NCBI GenBank assembly: GCA_944321525.1
Contig: CALULQ010000010.1
Span: 35,000 to 98,999, forward strand
Source of the DNA: an uncultured Paraprevotella sp.
Lineage (GTDB): Bacteria; Bacteroidota; Bacteroidia; Bacteroidales; Bacteroidaceae
Reading direction: 5' to 3'
Length of the DNA stretch: 64,000 bases
Shown piece after piece: positions 27,154 to 36,242 of this stretch. The stretch's first letter is position 1, and every line of letters starts with the position of its first letter. A program made the position numbers and the translations under genes. The notes beneath the pieces are model-generated. The model ran no database searches. It was not told the DNA's origin and saw only the letters and a program-made list of their open reading frames with translations.

Positions 27154-28350
27154 TCAACGCACCTTGTTGCGGTGGAAATGAGGGCTGACGTAGAGATTGA
27201 AATAGAGCATGGAAACCACGCATAGCACGCTTCCGAAGAGGTAGACGGCATCGAAGGCATAGTGTTCGGCGATGTAGCCGCCAGTGGAGATGCCCAAGCC
27301 GATGCCCACGTCCCATGATGTCAGGTAGGTGCTTGTCGCCGTGCCCCGCTGGTTGTTGGGGGCGAGATTGACGTATAAGGTGTTGTAGGCGGGGAACATC
27401 ACGCCGAAACCGACGCCCAGCATGAAAGGCACCAGATAGAAGATGGCGGCGCACCATGCGTGGCTGTAGGCTATCACGTGGGAGCACGTGGAGAGCAGGA
27501 AGAAAGCCGCGATGACGACATAGAAGCCGTAAGATATGGTCTGCGTGATGTATCCCTTGTCCACGTATTTGCCTGCAAAGATGCGGCTCACGCCCATTCC
27601 CACGGCCATGAGCGTGAAGAAGAAGCCTGTGGGCACGTCGAGTCCTATCTGGCGCGCATAGACGGCCACATAGTTGGTCGTTGCCCCGTAGGGAATGGAC
27701 AAAAGCAGAAGGGCGATGCCGGCCGGGATGCCTTTGAGCAGGATGAAGCGGTCCAATGAAATGGGCGGGCGGCGCACGGGGGCTTTCCGCGGCGCTCTGA
27801 CAGACATGGCCGCCACGAAACCCAAGGCGCAGGTGGCCAAGCCGATGCTGAAGATGTGTTCGTAGCTCAGGTGCGAGTCATGGAGGAACAGGCCGGTCAT
27901 GGGGCCGATGCTCATGGCGATGTTGTTGGTGAGGCCGTAGTATCCGAGTGCCTCGCCCCGCCGCGAAGAGGGCGTGATGTCGATGACCAGCGTGTTGCCC
28001 CCGACGGTCACGGTGCCGAACGCGACACCGTGGACCACGCGCAACATGATGAACACGGCCAGTAAGCCCGTGAGGACGTAGCCCGCAAAGATGGCCGTGA
28101 ACAAGAGGTAGGCCATGAGGTAGATGGGCTTGCGGGCGAAGCCGTCGTAGAGATAGCCCATGAAGGGGCGCGTACACAAGGCCGACACCGTGTAGCAACT
28201 CAATATCGTCCCTATGGCCGCTTCTGTGCACGAGAACGTCTCTTTCAGATAGAACGGGAGAATAGGAACTAGCAGCCAAAATCCGAAATAAAGTAGGAAA
28301 TTGGCTGCCAGTATGCAAATGAAACTTCGTGTGACGAGTTTGTCTTCCAC
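27154..28350 (-). CDS. Major facilitator superfamily transporter
   Basis: A 398-residue protein with 12 predicted membrane helices. MFS marks are the loop 2-3 segment RPFMGYLYDGFARKP (related to GxLaDrxGrr) and PSSRRGEALGYYGLTNNIAMSIGP in helices 4-5. The substrate is unknown; drug/sugar efflux-like members look similar. It starts 9 bases after the pheS stop, so it is read from the pheS promoter, a pairing common in Bacteroidales. Confidence 0.88.
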   Translation of the reverse strand: MEDKLVTRSFICILAANFLLYFGFWLLVPILPFYLKETFSCTEAAIGTILSCYTVSALCTRPFMGYLYDGFARKPIYLMAYLLFTAIFAGYVLTGLLAVFIMLRVVHGVAFGTVTVGGNTLVIDITPSSRRGEALGYYGLTNNIAMSIGPMTGLFLHDSHLSYEHIFSIGLATCALGFVAAMSVRAPRKAPVRRPPISLDRFILLKGIPAGIALLLLSIPYGATTNYVAVYARQIGLDVPTGFFFTLMAVGMGVSRIFAGKYVDKGYITQTISYGFYVVIAAFFLLSTCSHVIAYSHAWCAAIFYLVPFMLGVGFGVMFPAYNTLYVNLAPNNQRGTATSTYLTSWDVGIGLGISTGGYIAEHYAFDAVYLFGSVLCVVSMLYFNLYVSPHFHRNKVR

Positions 28351-28359
28351 CGGGGATGT

Positions 28360-29379
28360 TTAGTTGGCCGACTTGAATTCTTCCAGGAAGCGGGTGTCGT
28401 TTTCAGAGAACATGCGAAGGTCTTTCACCTTGTACTTCAGGTTGGTGATGCGCTCGATGCCCATACCGAAAGCATATCCTGTGTAGACTTTGCTGTCGAT
28501 GCCGTTGGCGTCCAGCACAGCCGGGTCCACCATGCCGCATCCGAGGATTTCCACCCATCCCGTATGCTTGCAGAAGGAGCAGCCCTTGCCGCCGCAGATG
28601 TCACAGCTGATGTCCATCTCCGCCGAGGGTTCCGTGAAGGGGAAGTACGACGGGCGGAGGCGTATTTTCGTTTCTTTGCCGAACATTTCCTGGGCAAAAA
28701 GCAGGAGCACCTGTTTCAGGTCGGTGAACGACACGTTGCGGTCTACGTACAAACCTTCCACCTGATGGAAGAAGCAGTGGGCGCGGGCCGAAATGGCCTC
28801 GTTGCGGTAGACGCGGCCCGGGCAGATGACGCGGATGGGCGGTTGCTGGCGCTCCATGACGCGGGCTTGCACGGAGGAAGTGTGCGAGCGGAGCACGATG
28901 TCGGGATGCGCTTCCACGAAGAAGGTGTCCTGCATGTCGCGGGCCGGGTGGTCGTCGGCAAAGTTCATGGAGGAATACACGTGCCAGTCGTCTTCGATTT
29001 CCGGGCCTTCGGCCAAGGTGAAGCTCAAGCGCGAGAAGATGTCCACGATTTCATTCTTGACGATGGTGATGGGGTGGCGCGTGCCCAGCGCTATGGGATA
29101 GGGAGTGCGCGTCAGGTCAATGTCGTCCGCCACGTTGTCCTTAGCGTCGGCTGCGTCTTTGAGCGCGTTGATTTTCTCTTGTGCCTTGTTCTTGAGCTCG
29201 TTCAGCTTCATGCCCACTTCTTTCTTCATTTCTGCGGGCACGTTTCTGAAGTCGGCCATCAGGTCGTTGACGATTCCTTTCTTGCCCAAGTATTTGATGC
29301 GCAATGCCTCGGCCTCTTCTTTGGTTGCGGCTTGCAGCTTTTCGACTTCTTCCAGAAGTCCTTGGATTTTAGCTATCAT
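28360..29379 (-). CDS. pheS: Phenylalanine--tRNA ligase alpha subunit
   Basis: Catalytic subunit of the alpha2beta2 class II synthetase. The start MIAKIQGLLEEVEKLQ is chosen because the promoter box at 29416 lies between it and the longer in-frame start, giving 339 residues. The N-terminal coiled coil is followed by class II motif 2 (VRVICPGRVYRNEAISARAHCFFHQVEG) and motif 3 (GFGMGIERI-like AFGMGIERI). No pheT is in the window, which is the usual split arrangement in this phylum. Confidence 0.96.
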   Translation of the reverse strand: MIAKIQGLLEEVEKLQAATKEEAEALRIKYLGKKGIVNDLMADFRNVPAEMKKEVGMKLNELKNKAQEKINALKDAADAKDNVADDIDLTRTPYPIALGTRHPITIVKNEIVDIFSRLSFTLAEGPEIEDDWHVYSSMNFADDHPARDMQDTFFVEAHPDIVLRSHTSSVQARVMERQQPPIRVICPGRVYRNEAISARAHCFFHQVEGLYVDRNVSFTDLKQVLLLFAQEMFGKETKIRLRPSYFPFTEPSAEMDISCDICGGKGCSFCKHTGWVEILGCGMVDPAVLDANGIDSKVYTGYAFGMGIERITNLKYKVKDLRMFSENDTRFLEEFKSAN

Positions 29380-29415
29380 AGTCTTCTTTCGGTATTGTTC
29401 TGGATAAAAACGATG

Positions 29416-29423
29416 CAAAGGTA
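29416..29423 (-). promoter_or_regulatory. -7 box TACCTTTG for pheS
   Basis: TAnnTTTG match on the minus strand, 37 bases before the start. It is divergent from the DUF4348 gene. Confidence 0.6.
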
Positions 29424-29467
29424 ATCAATTATCCTCAAAAACTTGGCAAGGAATGAAAATAAAAGTG

Positions 29468-29475
29468 TACTTTTG
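29468..29475 (+). promoter_or_regulatory. -7 box TACTTTTG for the DUF4348 gene
   Basis: TAnnTTTG match 36 bases before the ATG. Confidence 0.6.
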
Positions 29476-29510
29476 CATGTTTTTAAAAGGGATTTTATCC
29501 TAATGTTGGT

Positions 29511-30356
29511 ATGAGAGGAAAAATTGTAGGGGGAGTGGCCTTTGCGCTTTTGCTGGCTGCTTGCGGCCAGAAGAAAGGGGCTTCCATGAGTGAGCGTGCG
29601 GAAGTCCCTGTTGTTGATACTTTTATGGATTCCACCGATTCGCTTCTTATTTTCTCCGACGCGCAGGAAGAAGGCATGTCTTCCCGTGCGGACGAGCTTT
29701 TCGACGACTTCGTTTTCGAGTTTGCGCGGTTGGGGAAACTCAGGGCGGCGCGCGTCAAGTTTCCCTTGCTGCAGGTGAAGGCGGGCGACACCACATGGAT
29801 TCCGAAGGAGCGGTGGAAGTATGAGCCGCTGTTCACCAACCAAGACTACTATACGGTGTTCTACAACCACGAGGAGCAAATGGAGCTGGAGAAGCGCACC
29901 GACTTGAGTTTCGTCGAGGTGGAGCAGTTCGACCTGCAGAGGCGGAGCGTCAAGGCATCGCGTTTCGAGAAACTGGATGGCAAGTGGATGCTCACGCAAG
30001 AGCGCATCAACGTGTTCGGGCAGAGCGGGCCATTGGAACAATTCCTGGCTTTCTACCAGAGGTTCGTGGCGGACTCGCTTTTCCAGGTGAAGAGCATTTC
30101 CTCACCCTTGCGTTATGTCACCACCGACCCCGAAGACGACTTCGGAACGGTGGAGGGGACGCTCGACGTGGCCCAATGGCAAGCCTTCAAGCCCCAATTG
30201 CCCGACAGCGTGCTCACCAACGTGCGCTATGGCCAGACATACGACGACCCCGACGACATGATTCTCGTGAAGGCCGGCATCTCCAACGGACTGATGGATA
30301 TCCTTTATTTTAAGAAGAGAAGAGGGGCATGGAAGTTGGTCGCCTACGAAAACTGA
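29511..30356 (+). CDS. DUF4348-family lipoprotein
   Basis: A 281-residue exported lipoprotein: signal peptide with lipobox LLAACGQKK (Cys about residue 18). The mature region begins acidic, then shows DELFDDFVFEFARLGKLRAARVKFPL, WKYEPLFTNQDYYTVFYN and a second similar half ending ISNGLMDILYFKKRRGAWKLVAYEN, which matches the Bacteroidetes DUF4348 proteins. The two halves may be repeats of one fold. Function unknown. It is 9 bases upstream of murB, so it may have a cell-envelope role. Confidence 0.78.
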   Translation: MRGKIVGGVAFALLLAACGQKKGASMSERAEVPVVDTFMDSTDSLLIFSDAQEEGMSSRADELFDDFVFEFARLGKLRAARVKFPLLQVKAGDTTWIPKERWKYEPLFTNQDYYTVFYNHEEQMELEKRTDLSFVEVEQFDLQRRSVKASRFEKLDGKWMLTQERINVFGQSGPLEQFLAFYQRFVADSLFQVKSISSPLRYVTTDPEDDFGTVEGTLDVAQWQAFKPQLPDSVLTNVRYGQTYDDPDDMILVKAGISNGLMDILYFKKRRGAWKLVAYEN

Positions 30357-30365
30357 TGTATTCCC

Positions 30366-31406
30366 ATGATTAGACTTGAACAAGATTTTTCGTTGCTTCC
30401 CTACAACACGTTCGGCATCGCGGCCCGTGCGGCCCGTTTTGTCGAATACGGTACGGTGGACGATTTGCGCCAGGTCGTGCGCATGCTCCGGGACGATCTT
30501 CCTGGCCTGCCGGTGTTGCACATCGGCGGGGGCAGCAATTTGCTATTCCTTTCCGATTTCGACGGTGTGGTGTTGCATTCCGCCATCGGCGGCGTCGAGT
30601 GCCGGGTTTCCGGCCGCGAAGCGCTCTTGCGGGTAGGAGCCGCGGTCGTCTGGGACGATTTCGTGGCCCGTTGCGTGGAGCAGGGCTTCCACGGCGTGGA
30701 GAACCTCTCGTTGATTCCCGGCGAGGTGGGGGCGGCGGCCGTGCAGAACATCGGGGCATACGGCGTGGAGGCCAAGGACGTGATAGAAGCCGTGGAGACG
30801 GTGGACTTACAGACGGGCGAAAGCAGGACGTTCGGCGTGGAGGAGTGTGGCTATGCCTATCGCGACAGTGTGTTCAAGGGGCGGCTGCGCGGCCGTTATG
30901 CCGTGACGCACGTCTGCTTCAGGCTTTCGCGGCAGTTTGTCCCCCGGTTGGACTACGGCGGGCTGCGTGAGGCCTTGCGCGCCGAGGGCATACGGCCGGA
31001 GGACGCCACGGCGCGCGACCTGCGCCGGGTGGTGACGGCCATACGCCAGGCCAAGTTGCCCGACCCCAAGGTGCAGGGCAACGCGGGCAGTTTCTTCAAG
31101 AACCCCGTGGTGGATCGTGCCGTCTACGACCGTCTCAAGGCGGACTTTCCCGCCATGCCTTGTTACGAAGTGGACGCCCGGAGGGTGAAGGTGCCGGCCG
31201 GATGGCTCATTGAGCAATGCGGATGGAAGGGGCGCCCGCTCGGGAGGGCGGCCGTCCACGACCGCCAGGCATTGGTGCTGGTGAACCGGGGCGGGGCCAC
31301 GGGGCGCGAGATATTGGAACTTTGCGAGGCGGTGCAGGCCGACGTGCGGGCACGTTTCGGCATAGAGCTTTCACCGGAGGTCAACATCATAGGAGGAAAG
31401 CAATGA
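30366..31406 (+). CDS. murB: UDP-N-acetylenolpyruvoylglucosamine reductase (type I)
   Basis: FAD-dependent reduction of UDP-GlcNAc-enolpyruvate to UDP-MurNAc in peptidoglycan synthesis. The 346 residues correspond to the longer E. coli type. Motifs are SLLPYNTFGI, HIGGGSNLLF, NLSLIPGEVGAAAVQNIGAYG, GNAGSFFKNP with the catalytic Ser, and SPEVNIIGG at the end with the catalytic Glu. It overlaps the next gene by ATGA. Confidence 0.96.
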   Translation: MIRLEQDFSLLPYNTFGIAARAARFVEYGTVDDLRQVVRMLRDDLPGLPVLHIGGGSNLLFLSDFDGVVLHSAIGGVECRVSGREALLRVGAAVVWDDFVARCVEQGFHGVENLSLIPGEVGAAAVQNIGAYGVEAKDVIEAVETVDLQTGESRTFGVEECGYAYRDSVFKGRLRGRYAVTHVCFRLSRQFVPRLDYGGLREALRAEGIRPEDATARDLRRVVTAIRQAKLPDPKVQGNAGSFFKNPVVDRAVYDRLKADFPAMPCYEVDARRVKVPAGWLIEQCGWKGRPLGRAAVHDRQALVLVNRGGATGREILELCEAVQADVRARFGIELSPEVNIIGGKQ

Positions 31407-32161
31407 AAATCACATTCTTGGGGACGGGGACGAGCACGGGCGTGCCGCAAATCGGTTGCCATTGCAAGGTGTGCAGCAGCAGCGATCCGCGCGACAAGCG
31501 GTTGCGCACGTCCTTGCTGGTGGAAAGCGGACAGACGCGCATCCTGATGGATTGCGGCCCGGACTTCCGCCAACAGATTCTGCCGCGCGACTTCCGGCGG
31601 ATAGACGCCGTGCTGCTCACCCATGAGCACTACGACCACGTGGGCGGAATCGACGACTTGCGCCCGTTTTGCGTCTTTGGCGACGTGCAACTCTATGCAT
31701 CGGAGCGAACGGGCGGGCAGTTGCGGCAAAGCCTGCCATATTGCTTCGTGGAGCACAAGTATCCGGGCGTGCCCCTTTTGCAGTTGCATGCCGTGCGGCC
31801 TCACGAGGCGTTCCGTGTGGGCGAATTGGAAGTGATGCCCGTTGAAGTGATGCACGCACGGCTTCCGATTCTGGGCTTCCGCGTGGGCGACATGGCTTAC
31901 ATCACGGACATGAAGACCATTGCCGACAGTGAACTGGACTACCTGCAAGGACTGAAATTGCTGGTGGTGAACGGCTTGCGCCACGAACCGCACTATTCCC
32001 ACCAGACGATAGCTGAAGCTTGCGCCTTTGCCCGCCGCCTGAACGTGCCCGCCACCTATCTGGTGCACATGGGACATCACATCGACGTGCATGCCGTGGA
32101 AGACGCACGGTTGCCGGAAGGGGTGCGCATGGCCTACGACGGGCTGGAGCTCGAGCTGTAG
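31403..32161 (+). CDS. Metallo-beta-lactamase-fold hydrolase, PhnP-like
   Basis: A 252-residue protein with the metal site LLTHEHYDHVGGIDDLRP and later ligands (VMHARLPILGF, DMKTIAD, HMGHH). The N-terminal FLGTGTSTGVPQIGCHCKVCSSSDPRDKR, with paired cysteines, is typical of the PhnP/phosphodiesterase group. It probably cleaves a phosphodiester; the substrate is unknown. The start follows a strong AGGAGG at 31391-31396 inside murB and overlaps the murB stop, so translation is coupled. Confidence 0.88.
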   Translation: MKITFLGTGTSTGVPQIGCHCKVCSSSDPRDKRLRTSLLVESGQTRILMDCGPDFRQQILPRDFRRIDAVLLTHEHYDHVGGIDDLRPFCVFGDVQLYASERTGGQLRQSLPYCFVEHKYPGVPLLQLHAVRPHEAFRVGELEVMPVEVMHARLPILGFRVGDMAYITDMKTIADSELDYLQGLKLLVVNGLRHEPHYSHQTIAEACAFARRLNVPATYLVHMGHHIDVHAVEDARLPEGVRMAYDGLELEL

Positions 32162-32362
32162 CCTTTCCTCCGCGTTTTTTCCTGCCGGTCGCGGCACCGG
32201 GGCGTCGGTTTCCCGCACAAGTGCGGGCCACTTGCCGCAAAGCACGATTTCTTTTTCTGCAATAATATTTTTTGACTGTTCGACGGGGTCCTCCGCTAAT
32301 GAAGGGAACGTCCCGCCGAAGGTCGGTGTGCGCATCCAGGTCTGCGGTACGTGCGTGTCCGG

Positions 32363-32464
32363 CCGTGCCCGATGTCTGGGCGTGCCGTGCGGAAGCCGTC
32401 GGCGTACTCTGCGGCAAGTACTCGAGTACTTTGCGGAAAGTACGATTCGACATTCCGCAAGGCG
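32363..32464 (-). repeat. Hairpin repeat element, copy 4
   Basis: Minus-oriented copy. Hairpin units at 32404-32421 and 32426-32443 both read GCGG in the loop on the plus strand, joined by TCGA. The conserved flank CCGTGCCCGATG opens it and CATTCCGCAAGGCG closes it. Confidence 0.85.
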
Positions 32465-32608
32465 TCTGTCCGCTTCCTGCGGCGGGAGTGCCTGGGATGG
32501 CGGCGGCATTCCAGGCACAAGAGGGTGTCCGGCGTCCCTTCTGTCGGCATGATGTCATTGCCTCCTTTTTCTTTATACTTTAATTTGCGTTTTGACGAAA
32601 ATTATAAC

Positions 32609-32616
32609 TACCTTTG
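32609..32616 (+). promoter_or_regulatory. Promoter for fic (TACCTTTG with TTTG -33)
   Basis: TAnnTTTG -7 box with TTTG at 32584-32587 placed 21 bases upstream, a good match to the phylum consensus. It is one of the better promoters in the window. Confidence 0.65.
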
Positions 32617-32735
32617 TGCAGCAGAGCATCTTTGGCCACAACAGATTTATGAGCGCCAAGGAATTGACGGAACAAAAGAGGGTATGGCCGCAAAAACGAC
32701 TTGCGGCAGAACCATCACGATAAAGACAATGAAAG

Positions 32736-33509
32736 ATGAATGACAAGTTAGCCGCCATATTGCAGGAATGTGATGCGCTGAAAGCGCGTCTTTCCGGAGC
32801 GCGTCCCCTGCCGGCCGAGGCCCTGAAAAAGATAGAGGACGCATTGGCCATCGAATACACTTACGAAAGTAACCGCATCGAGGGCAACACGCTTACTTTG
32901 CAGGAAACCGAGCTTGTCGTGAATGAGGGCGTGACAATCTCGGGCAAGTCCATGCGCGAACACCTGGAAGCCATAAACCACGCCGAAGCAATAGGCTACA
33001 TCCGGGACTTTGCAAAATGTGGCATCGGGATAAGCGAGCGTACAATCAAGGAAATACACGCGCTTGTGCTTCACGGCATCAACCGCGAGAATGCCGGGCG
33101 CTACCGTTCCGTTCCCGTGATGATTTCGGGAAGTCGGCATATACCGCCACAGCCATACCTGATTGAAAAGCAGATGGAAGACTTCATGTTGCACTTGCAG
33201 GAGATGGAAGCGCAAAAGGTGCATCCCATATTGGTGGCTGCTTATTCTCACGCTGAGTTGGTACGCATCCATCCGTTCATTGACGGCAACGGGCGCACCT
33301 CACGCCTTTTGATGAACCTGTATTTGCTCCGTTGCGGTTACACTATTGTGAACCTCAAAGGCACAGATGATGCAAAATTGGCCTATTATACGGCATTGGA
33401 AGCCTCACACATAGACAAGCGTCCCGAAGCGTTCCAATGGTTTGTGGCGGATGCGGAAAAGGCATCCTTGGAGCGTTATTTATCCATCTTGGGGGTGGGT
33501 GGTGATTGA
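32736..33509 (+). CDS. Fic-family protein, class II (N-terminal inhibitory helix)
   Basis: A 257-residue Fic-domain protein, likely an AMPylator or related nucleotidyl-transferring/deAMPylating enzyme acting on other proteins. The complete active motif HPFIDGNGRTSR is at 179-190. The inhibitory motif (S/T)xxxE(G/N) is present as SNRIEG at 45-50, which by family knowledge blocks ATP gamma-phosphate placement and puts the protein in class II. The flap region SGSRHIPPQP is intact. Target unknown. No separate VbhA-like antitoxin gene is seen, only short leader frames upstream. Confidence 0.9.
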   Translation: MNDKLAAILQECDALKARLSGARPLPAEALKKIEDALAIEYTYESNRIEGNTLTLQETELVVNEGVTISGKSMREHLEAINHAEAIGYIRDFAKCGIGISERTIKEIHALVLHGINRENAGRYRSVPVMISGSRHIPPQPYLIEKQMEDFMLHLQEMEAQKVHPILVAAYSHAELVRIHPFIDGNGRTSRLLMNLYLLRCGYTIVNLKGTDDAKLAYYTALEASHIDKRPEAFQWFVADAEKASLERYLSILGVGGD

Positions 33510-33545
33510 GGCGCAACAAGATTTGTTTCGGGTTGCAGGTAATGG

Positions 33546-33593
33546 AAAAACAGATTGCAGGTCCGGGCATGCCGGTTGTGCAATCTGTTTTTT
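33546..33593. terminator. Bidirectional terminator between fic and the MATE gene
   Basis: Perfect 14-bp inverted repeat AAAAACAGATTGCA/TGCAATCTGTTTTT with A-rich and T-rich ends, serving the converging transcripts. Confidence 0.88.
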
Positions 33594-33672
33594 CGTTGCG
33601 GACCCTTCATCGGGTGTCGGATGAAAGTTTTTTCTGCGTTTCCGCATGCGGCAGTGTGTGGCCCTTCCGGTT

Positions 33673-35040
33673 TCAGTGGTGTGCAGGGGATTGCGCCGCG
33701 GCGCGCGTCTGGTGCAGGAAACGGCGGAGGAACAAGGCTCCGGCCAGCGTCAGGGCTACGGGGTAGGACATCCAGATGCCCGCAGGGCCGCCCCCGAAGG
33801 TGAAGCCCAGCAGGTAGCTGAGCGGGAGGGATACCACCACATAGCAGAGGAAGGCATAGCGCATGAGCGGCCGCACGTCGGCAATGCCGCGCAAGGCGTT
33901 GCCGAAGTTGATTTGCAGCCCGTCGCCCAATTGGTATAAGACGAACGGCAAGGCCAGGCTGGCCACAATGCGTCGTATTTCGGCGTCGTCGGTGAAGAGC
34001 GAGCAAATCTCATGGATGGAGGTGCTGATAAGCAGGGCCAGGACGATTCCCACGGAGAGAATCATGCCGTAGCCGGTGAAGGCCGTGCGGCGCAGGTTAG
34101 CCGTGTCGCCCAGTCCGTGGAAGTGGCTCACGCGGATGGCCACGGCCGCTCCTATGCCATAGTAAATCATGAAGCACGTGGAGCCGATGTTCGTCATCAC
34201 TTGGTGGGCGGCCAGCGGGCCGGCTCCCAGCCAGCCCTGCATCACCGCGCAAAGAGAGAATGAGGCCGTCTCCATGCCCATCTGCAGGCCGAGCGGGCGC
34301 CCCAGACGGTGCATCTGGTTGCGCAGTCCGGACAGCCCGTCGCGGGTGGAGAAGCCTTCGTGGTACTTGCGGTAAGCCGGGTTGGCCACGAAAATCCCGT
34401 AGATGACGGCCAGCATGAGGACGCGCGACAGCGTGGTGGAGATGCCGGCGCCCAGCAGCCCCAGTTGCGGGAAAGGCCCCACGCCGTAGATGAGCAGCCA
34501 GTTGCCCACGATGTTGAACACGTTGGCTCCAATCATGATCCACATGGGAGCGCGCGTGTGGCCGATGCCGTCGAAGAACTGCTTGAAAGCATTGAACAGC
34601 GACTGCACGGGGAGCGACACGAGCACCACAAGGTAGTAGGGGCGGATTTCGGGCAACAGTTCCGCGGGCTGCCCCATGCGGTCGAGGAAGAAGTAGAGCG
34701 TGCCCATGAGCAGGAACAGCGCCGCGCCCAGCAGGCCGTTGGCTTGCAGGCCGGCTTTCAGCGCCTTTCCGGCCTCAGCGAACTCTTCGCGGGCGTGCAT
34801 CGGGCCCACCACGGGAGTGATGGCGTAGGAGTAGCCCAAGGCGAAAATCAGCACCAGCGTCATGATGTTGTTCACGAAGCCGGCCGCCGCCAAGGAATGC
34901 GCACTGAAGTGGCCCACCATGATGGTGTCGGCCAGGCCTTGTATGATGGTGCCCAGCTGTCCGATGATAATGGGGATGCCTAATGTGGCCAAGGCATGGA
35001 CATGCCTGCCGTATGAAATGGTTTGTCGTGAAGTTTGCAT
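33673..35040 (-). CDS. MATE-family efflux transporter
   Basis: A 455-residue protein with 12 predicted helices in two MATE repeats. Typical are ALATLGIPIIIGQLGTIIQGLADTIMVGH at the start and NALRGIADVRPLMRYAFLCY in the second half. Members export cations or drugs using a proton or sodium gradient; the substrate is unknown. The start at MQTSRQTIS lies 14 bases after the GT2 stop, so it is the last gene of the his-lys run; longer in-frame starts would overlap the GT2 gene. Confidence 0.9.
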   Translation of the reverse strand: MQTSRQTISYGRHVHALATLGIPIIIGQLGTIIQGLADTIMVGHFSAHSLAAAGFVNNIMTLVLIFALGYSYAITPVVGPMHAREEFAEAGKALKAGLQANGLLGAALFLLMGTLYFFLDRMGQPAELLPEIRPYYLVVLVSLPVQSLFNAFKQFFDGIGHTRAPMWIMIGANVFNIVGNWLLIYGVGPFPQLGLLGAGISTTLSRVLMLAVIYGIFVANPAYRKYHEGFSTRDGLSGLRNQMHRLGRPLGLQMGMETASFSLCAVMQGWLGAGPLAAHQVMTNIGSTCFMIYYGIGAAVAIRVSHFHGLGDTANLRRTAFTGYGMILSVGIVLALLISTSIHEICSLFTDDAEIRRIVASLALPFVLYQLGDGLQINFGNALRGIADVRPLMRYAFLCYVVVSLPLSYLLGFTFGGGPAGIWMSYPVALTLAGALFLRRFLHQTRAAAQSPAHH

Positions 35041-35054
35041 AATATGGGTTTGTT

Positions 35055-36242
35055 TCAGAAGGGTTTGCGACGGAAAATGTTCCGGGGGGCAAACAGATGG
35101 TTGGCCAGCGAATATGCGTGCCAGACGTGAAGGCGCAGCTCGTACCACCAGAATGAGAGCAGGTAGGAGCGTTCGCCCAAGGCCCGCGCGGAGCGGTTGA
35201 ACCACACGGACTTCAGGGCGCAGAGCAACAGGGTGAGGACGGCCACGACGCCGACGGCAATCCATTGCCTGTGCCAGGCGCCCCATCCTGCGGCTGCCGC
35301 CGCGGCAAGGTAGAACAATGGCACGACGCATTGCTTCAGGTTGAAACACAGCCGGTAGCGGAAGGTGCCTTTGAAGTGACGCCTCGTTTCCATATAGTAA
35401 GTGCGCTTGAGCCTCCATTGCTTGGCCGACACGGGGAGGGCGCATTCGATTTTGGCTTCGGGCGAGAGCGCCACGGCCGTGTTCGTGTTCGTGCTGTGGC
35501 GGTTGACGAGCAGTTCGGTGGCGCCTTCCAGCAGGTTTACGTCGCTGGCGAACCCTTGGTGCGACATGAAGAGGCTCTTGCGGTAGGCCAAGTTGTCCGG
35601 CGAGCAGCGGTATGCCTTGTGGCGCATGGCCCATGGCAAGTACTGCATCTGGTGGAAAAGGTTGAAGAACACGGCCTTGCGCGACAATTCGCGTTTATCC
35701 CGTTCGTAGTTGGCATATCCCAGCACCATCAGGATGTCCGGCCCGAAATGGCGGGACATTGAGCGAAGCCAATACGGCGTGAGCGGACGGCAGTCTGCCT
35801 CGGTGAGCAGCAGCCATTCGTGGCATGCGGATTTGATGCCGAGGGTCAGCGACAAGCGCTTATGGCTGACGTAGCGGGCGTCGGCAGGCGTGAACGTGTG
35901 GCGCAAGTGTGGATAAGCCAACTCCAGTTGTGTCAGCACGTCCTCCGTGTCGTCGGTCGATGCGTCGTTGACCACCACCACTTCAAACTCGTCGTATTCC
36001 TGTTCCAGGATGGCGGGCAGGTTGCGGCGCAATGCCTCGGCTTGGTTGTGCGCCGTGAGAATGACGGAGATGGGTTCTTCCGTTGCTGTTTCCGTAGCCT
36101 TTCCATCGGCCTGGGCTTGCCGCACGAGGCGAGCCACGCGTCTGTAGGAAAGGGCCGTGCAGAAATGCACCGCCCACACCATTAGGAAACAGGCGTAGGC
36201 GGCGTATTCATATAATAAGGTATGCAACACCGGATGCATCAT
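35055..36242 (-). CDS. Membrane-anchored family 2 glycosyltransferase
   Basis: A 395-residue protein: N-terminal helix (about 8-32), cytoplasmic GT-A domain with PISVILTAHNQAEALRRNLPAIL, VVVNDASTDDTEDVL and the metal-site LLTEADCRPLTPYW, then two C-terminal helices (about 300-345). Family 2 enzymes of this layout build surface polysaccharide or glycolipid. The donor and acceptor are unknown. It overlaps lysA by ATGA and precedes the MATE gene. A TATAATAAGGTAT motif reads antisense across its first codons. Confidence 0.87.
   Translation of the reverse strand: MMHPVLHTLLYEYAAYACFLMVWAVHFCTALSYRRVARLVRQAQADGKATETATEEPISVILTAHNQAEALRRNLPAILEQEYDEFEVVVVNDASTDDTEDVLTQLELAYPHLRHTFTPADARYVSHKRLSLTLGIKSACHEWLLLTEADCRPLTPYWLRSMSRHFGPDILMVLGYANYERDKRELSRKAVFFNLFHQMQYLPWAMRHKAYRCSPDNLAYRKSLFMSHQGFASDVNLLEGATELLVNRHSTNTNTAVALSPEAKIECALPVSAKQWRLKRTYYMETRRHFKGTFRYRLCFNLKQCVVPLFYLAAAAAAGWGAWHRQWIAVGVVAVLTLLLCALKSVWFNRSARALGERSYLLSFWWYELRLHVWHAYSLANHLFAPRNIFRRKPF
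36211..36223 (+). promoter_or_regulatory. 13-mer TATAATAAGGTAT inside the GT2 start
   Basis: A perfect copy on the plus strand, opposite the GT2 coding strand at codons about 7-11. It has no gene start beside it, which argues against a simple ribosome-binding role for the motif. Confidence 0.35.

Larger units (their letters stand above)
32162..32735. other. 574-base gap with repeat, promoter and fic leader
   Basis: Contains repeat copy 4, then a promoter at 32609 and a leader of about 110 bases before fic with two very short open frames (32649-32723 and 32684-32743). The second ends inside the fic start codon region. No full gene is supported. Confidence 0.55.

Noticed and set aside
32351..32743. 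130-codon plus-strand frame before fic
   Set aside because: Most of it is read through repeat copy 4 and lies upstream of the fic promoter. Only the last few codons could be transcribed.
33673..35634. 653-codon version of the MATE protein
   Set aside because: The first 198 codons lie over the GT2 gene in another frame. MATE homology begins at MQTSRQTIS, right after the GT2 stop.
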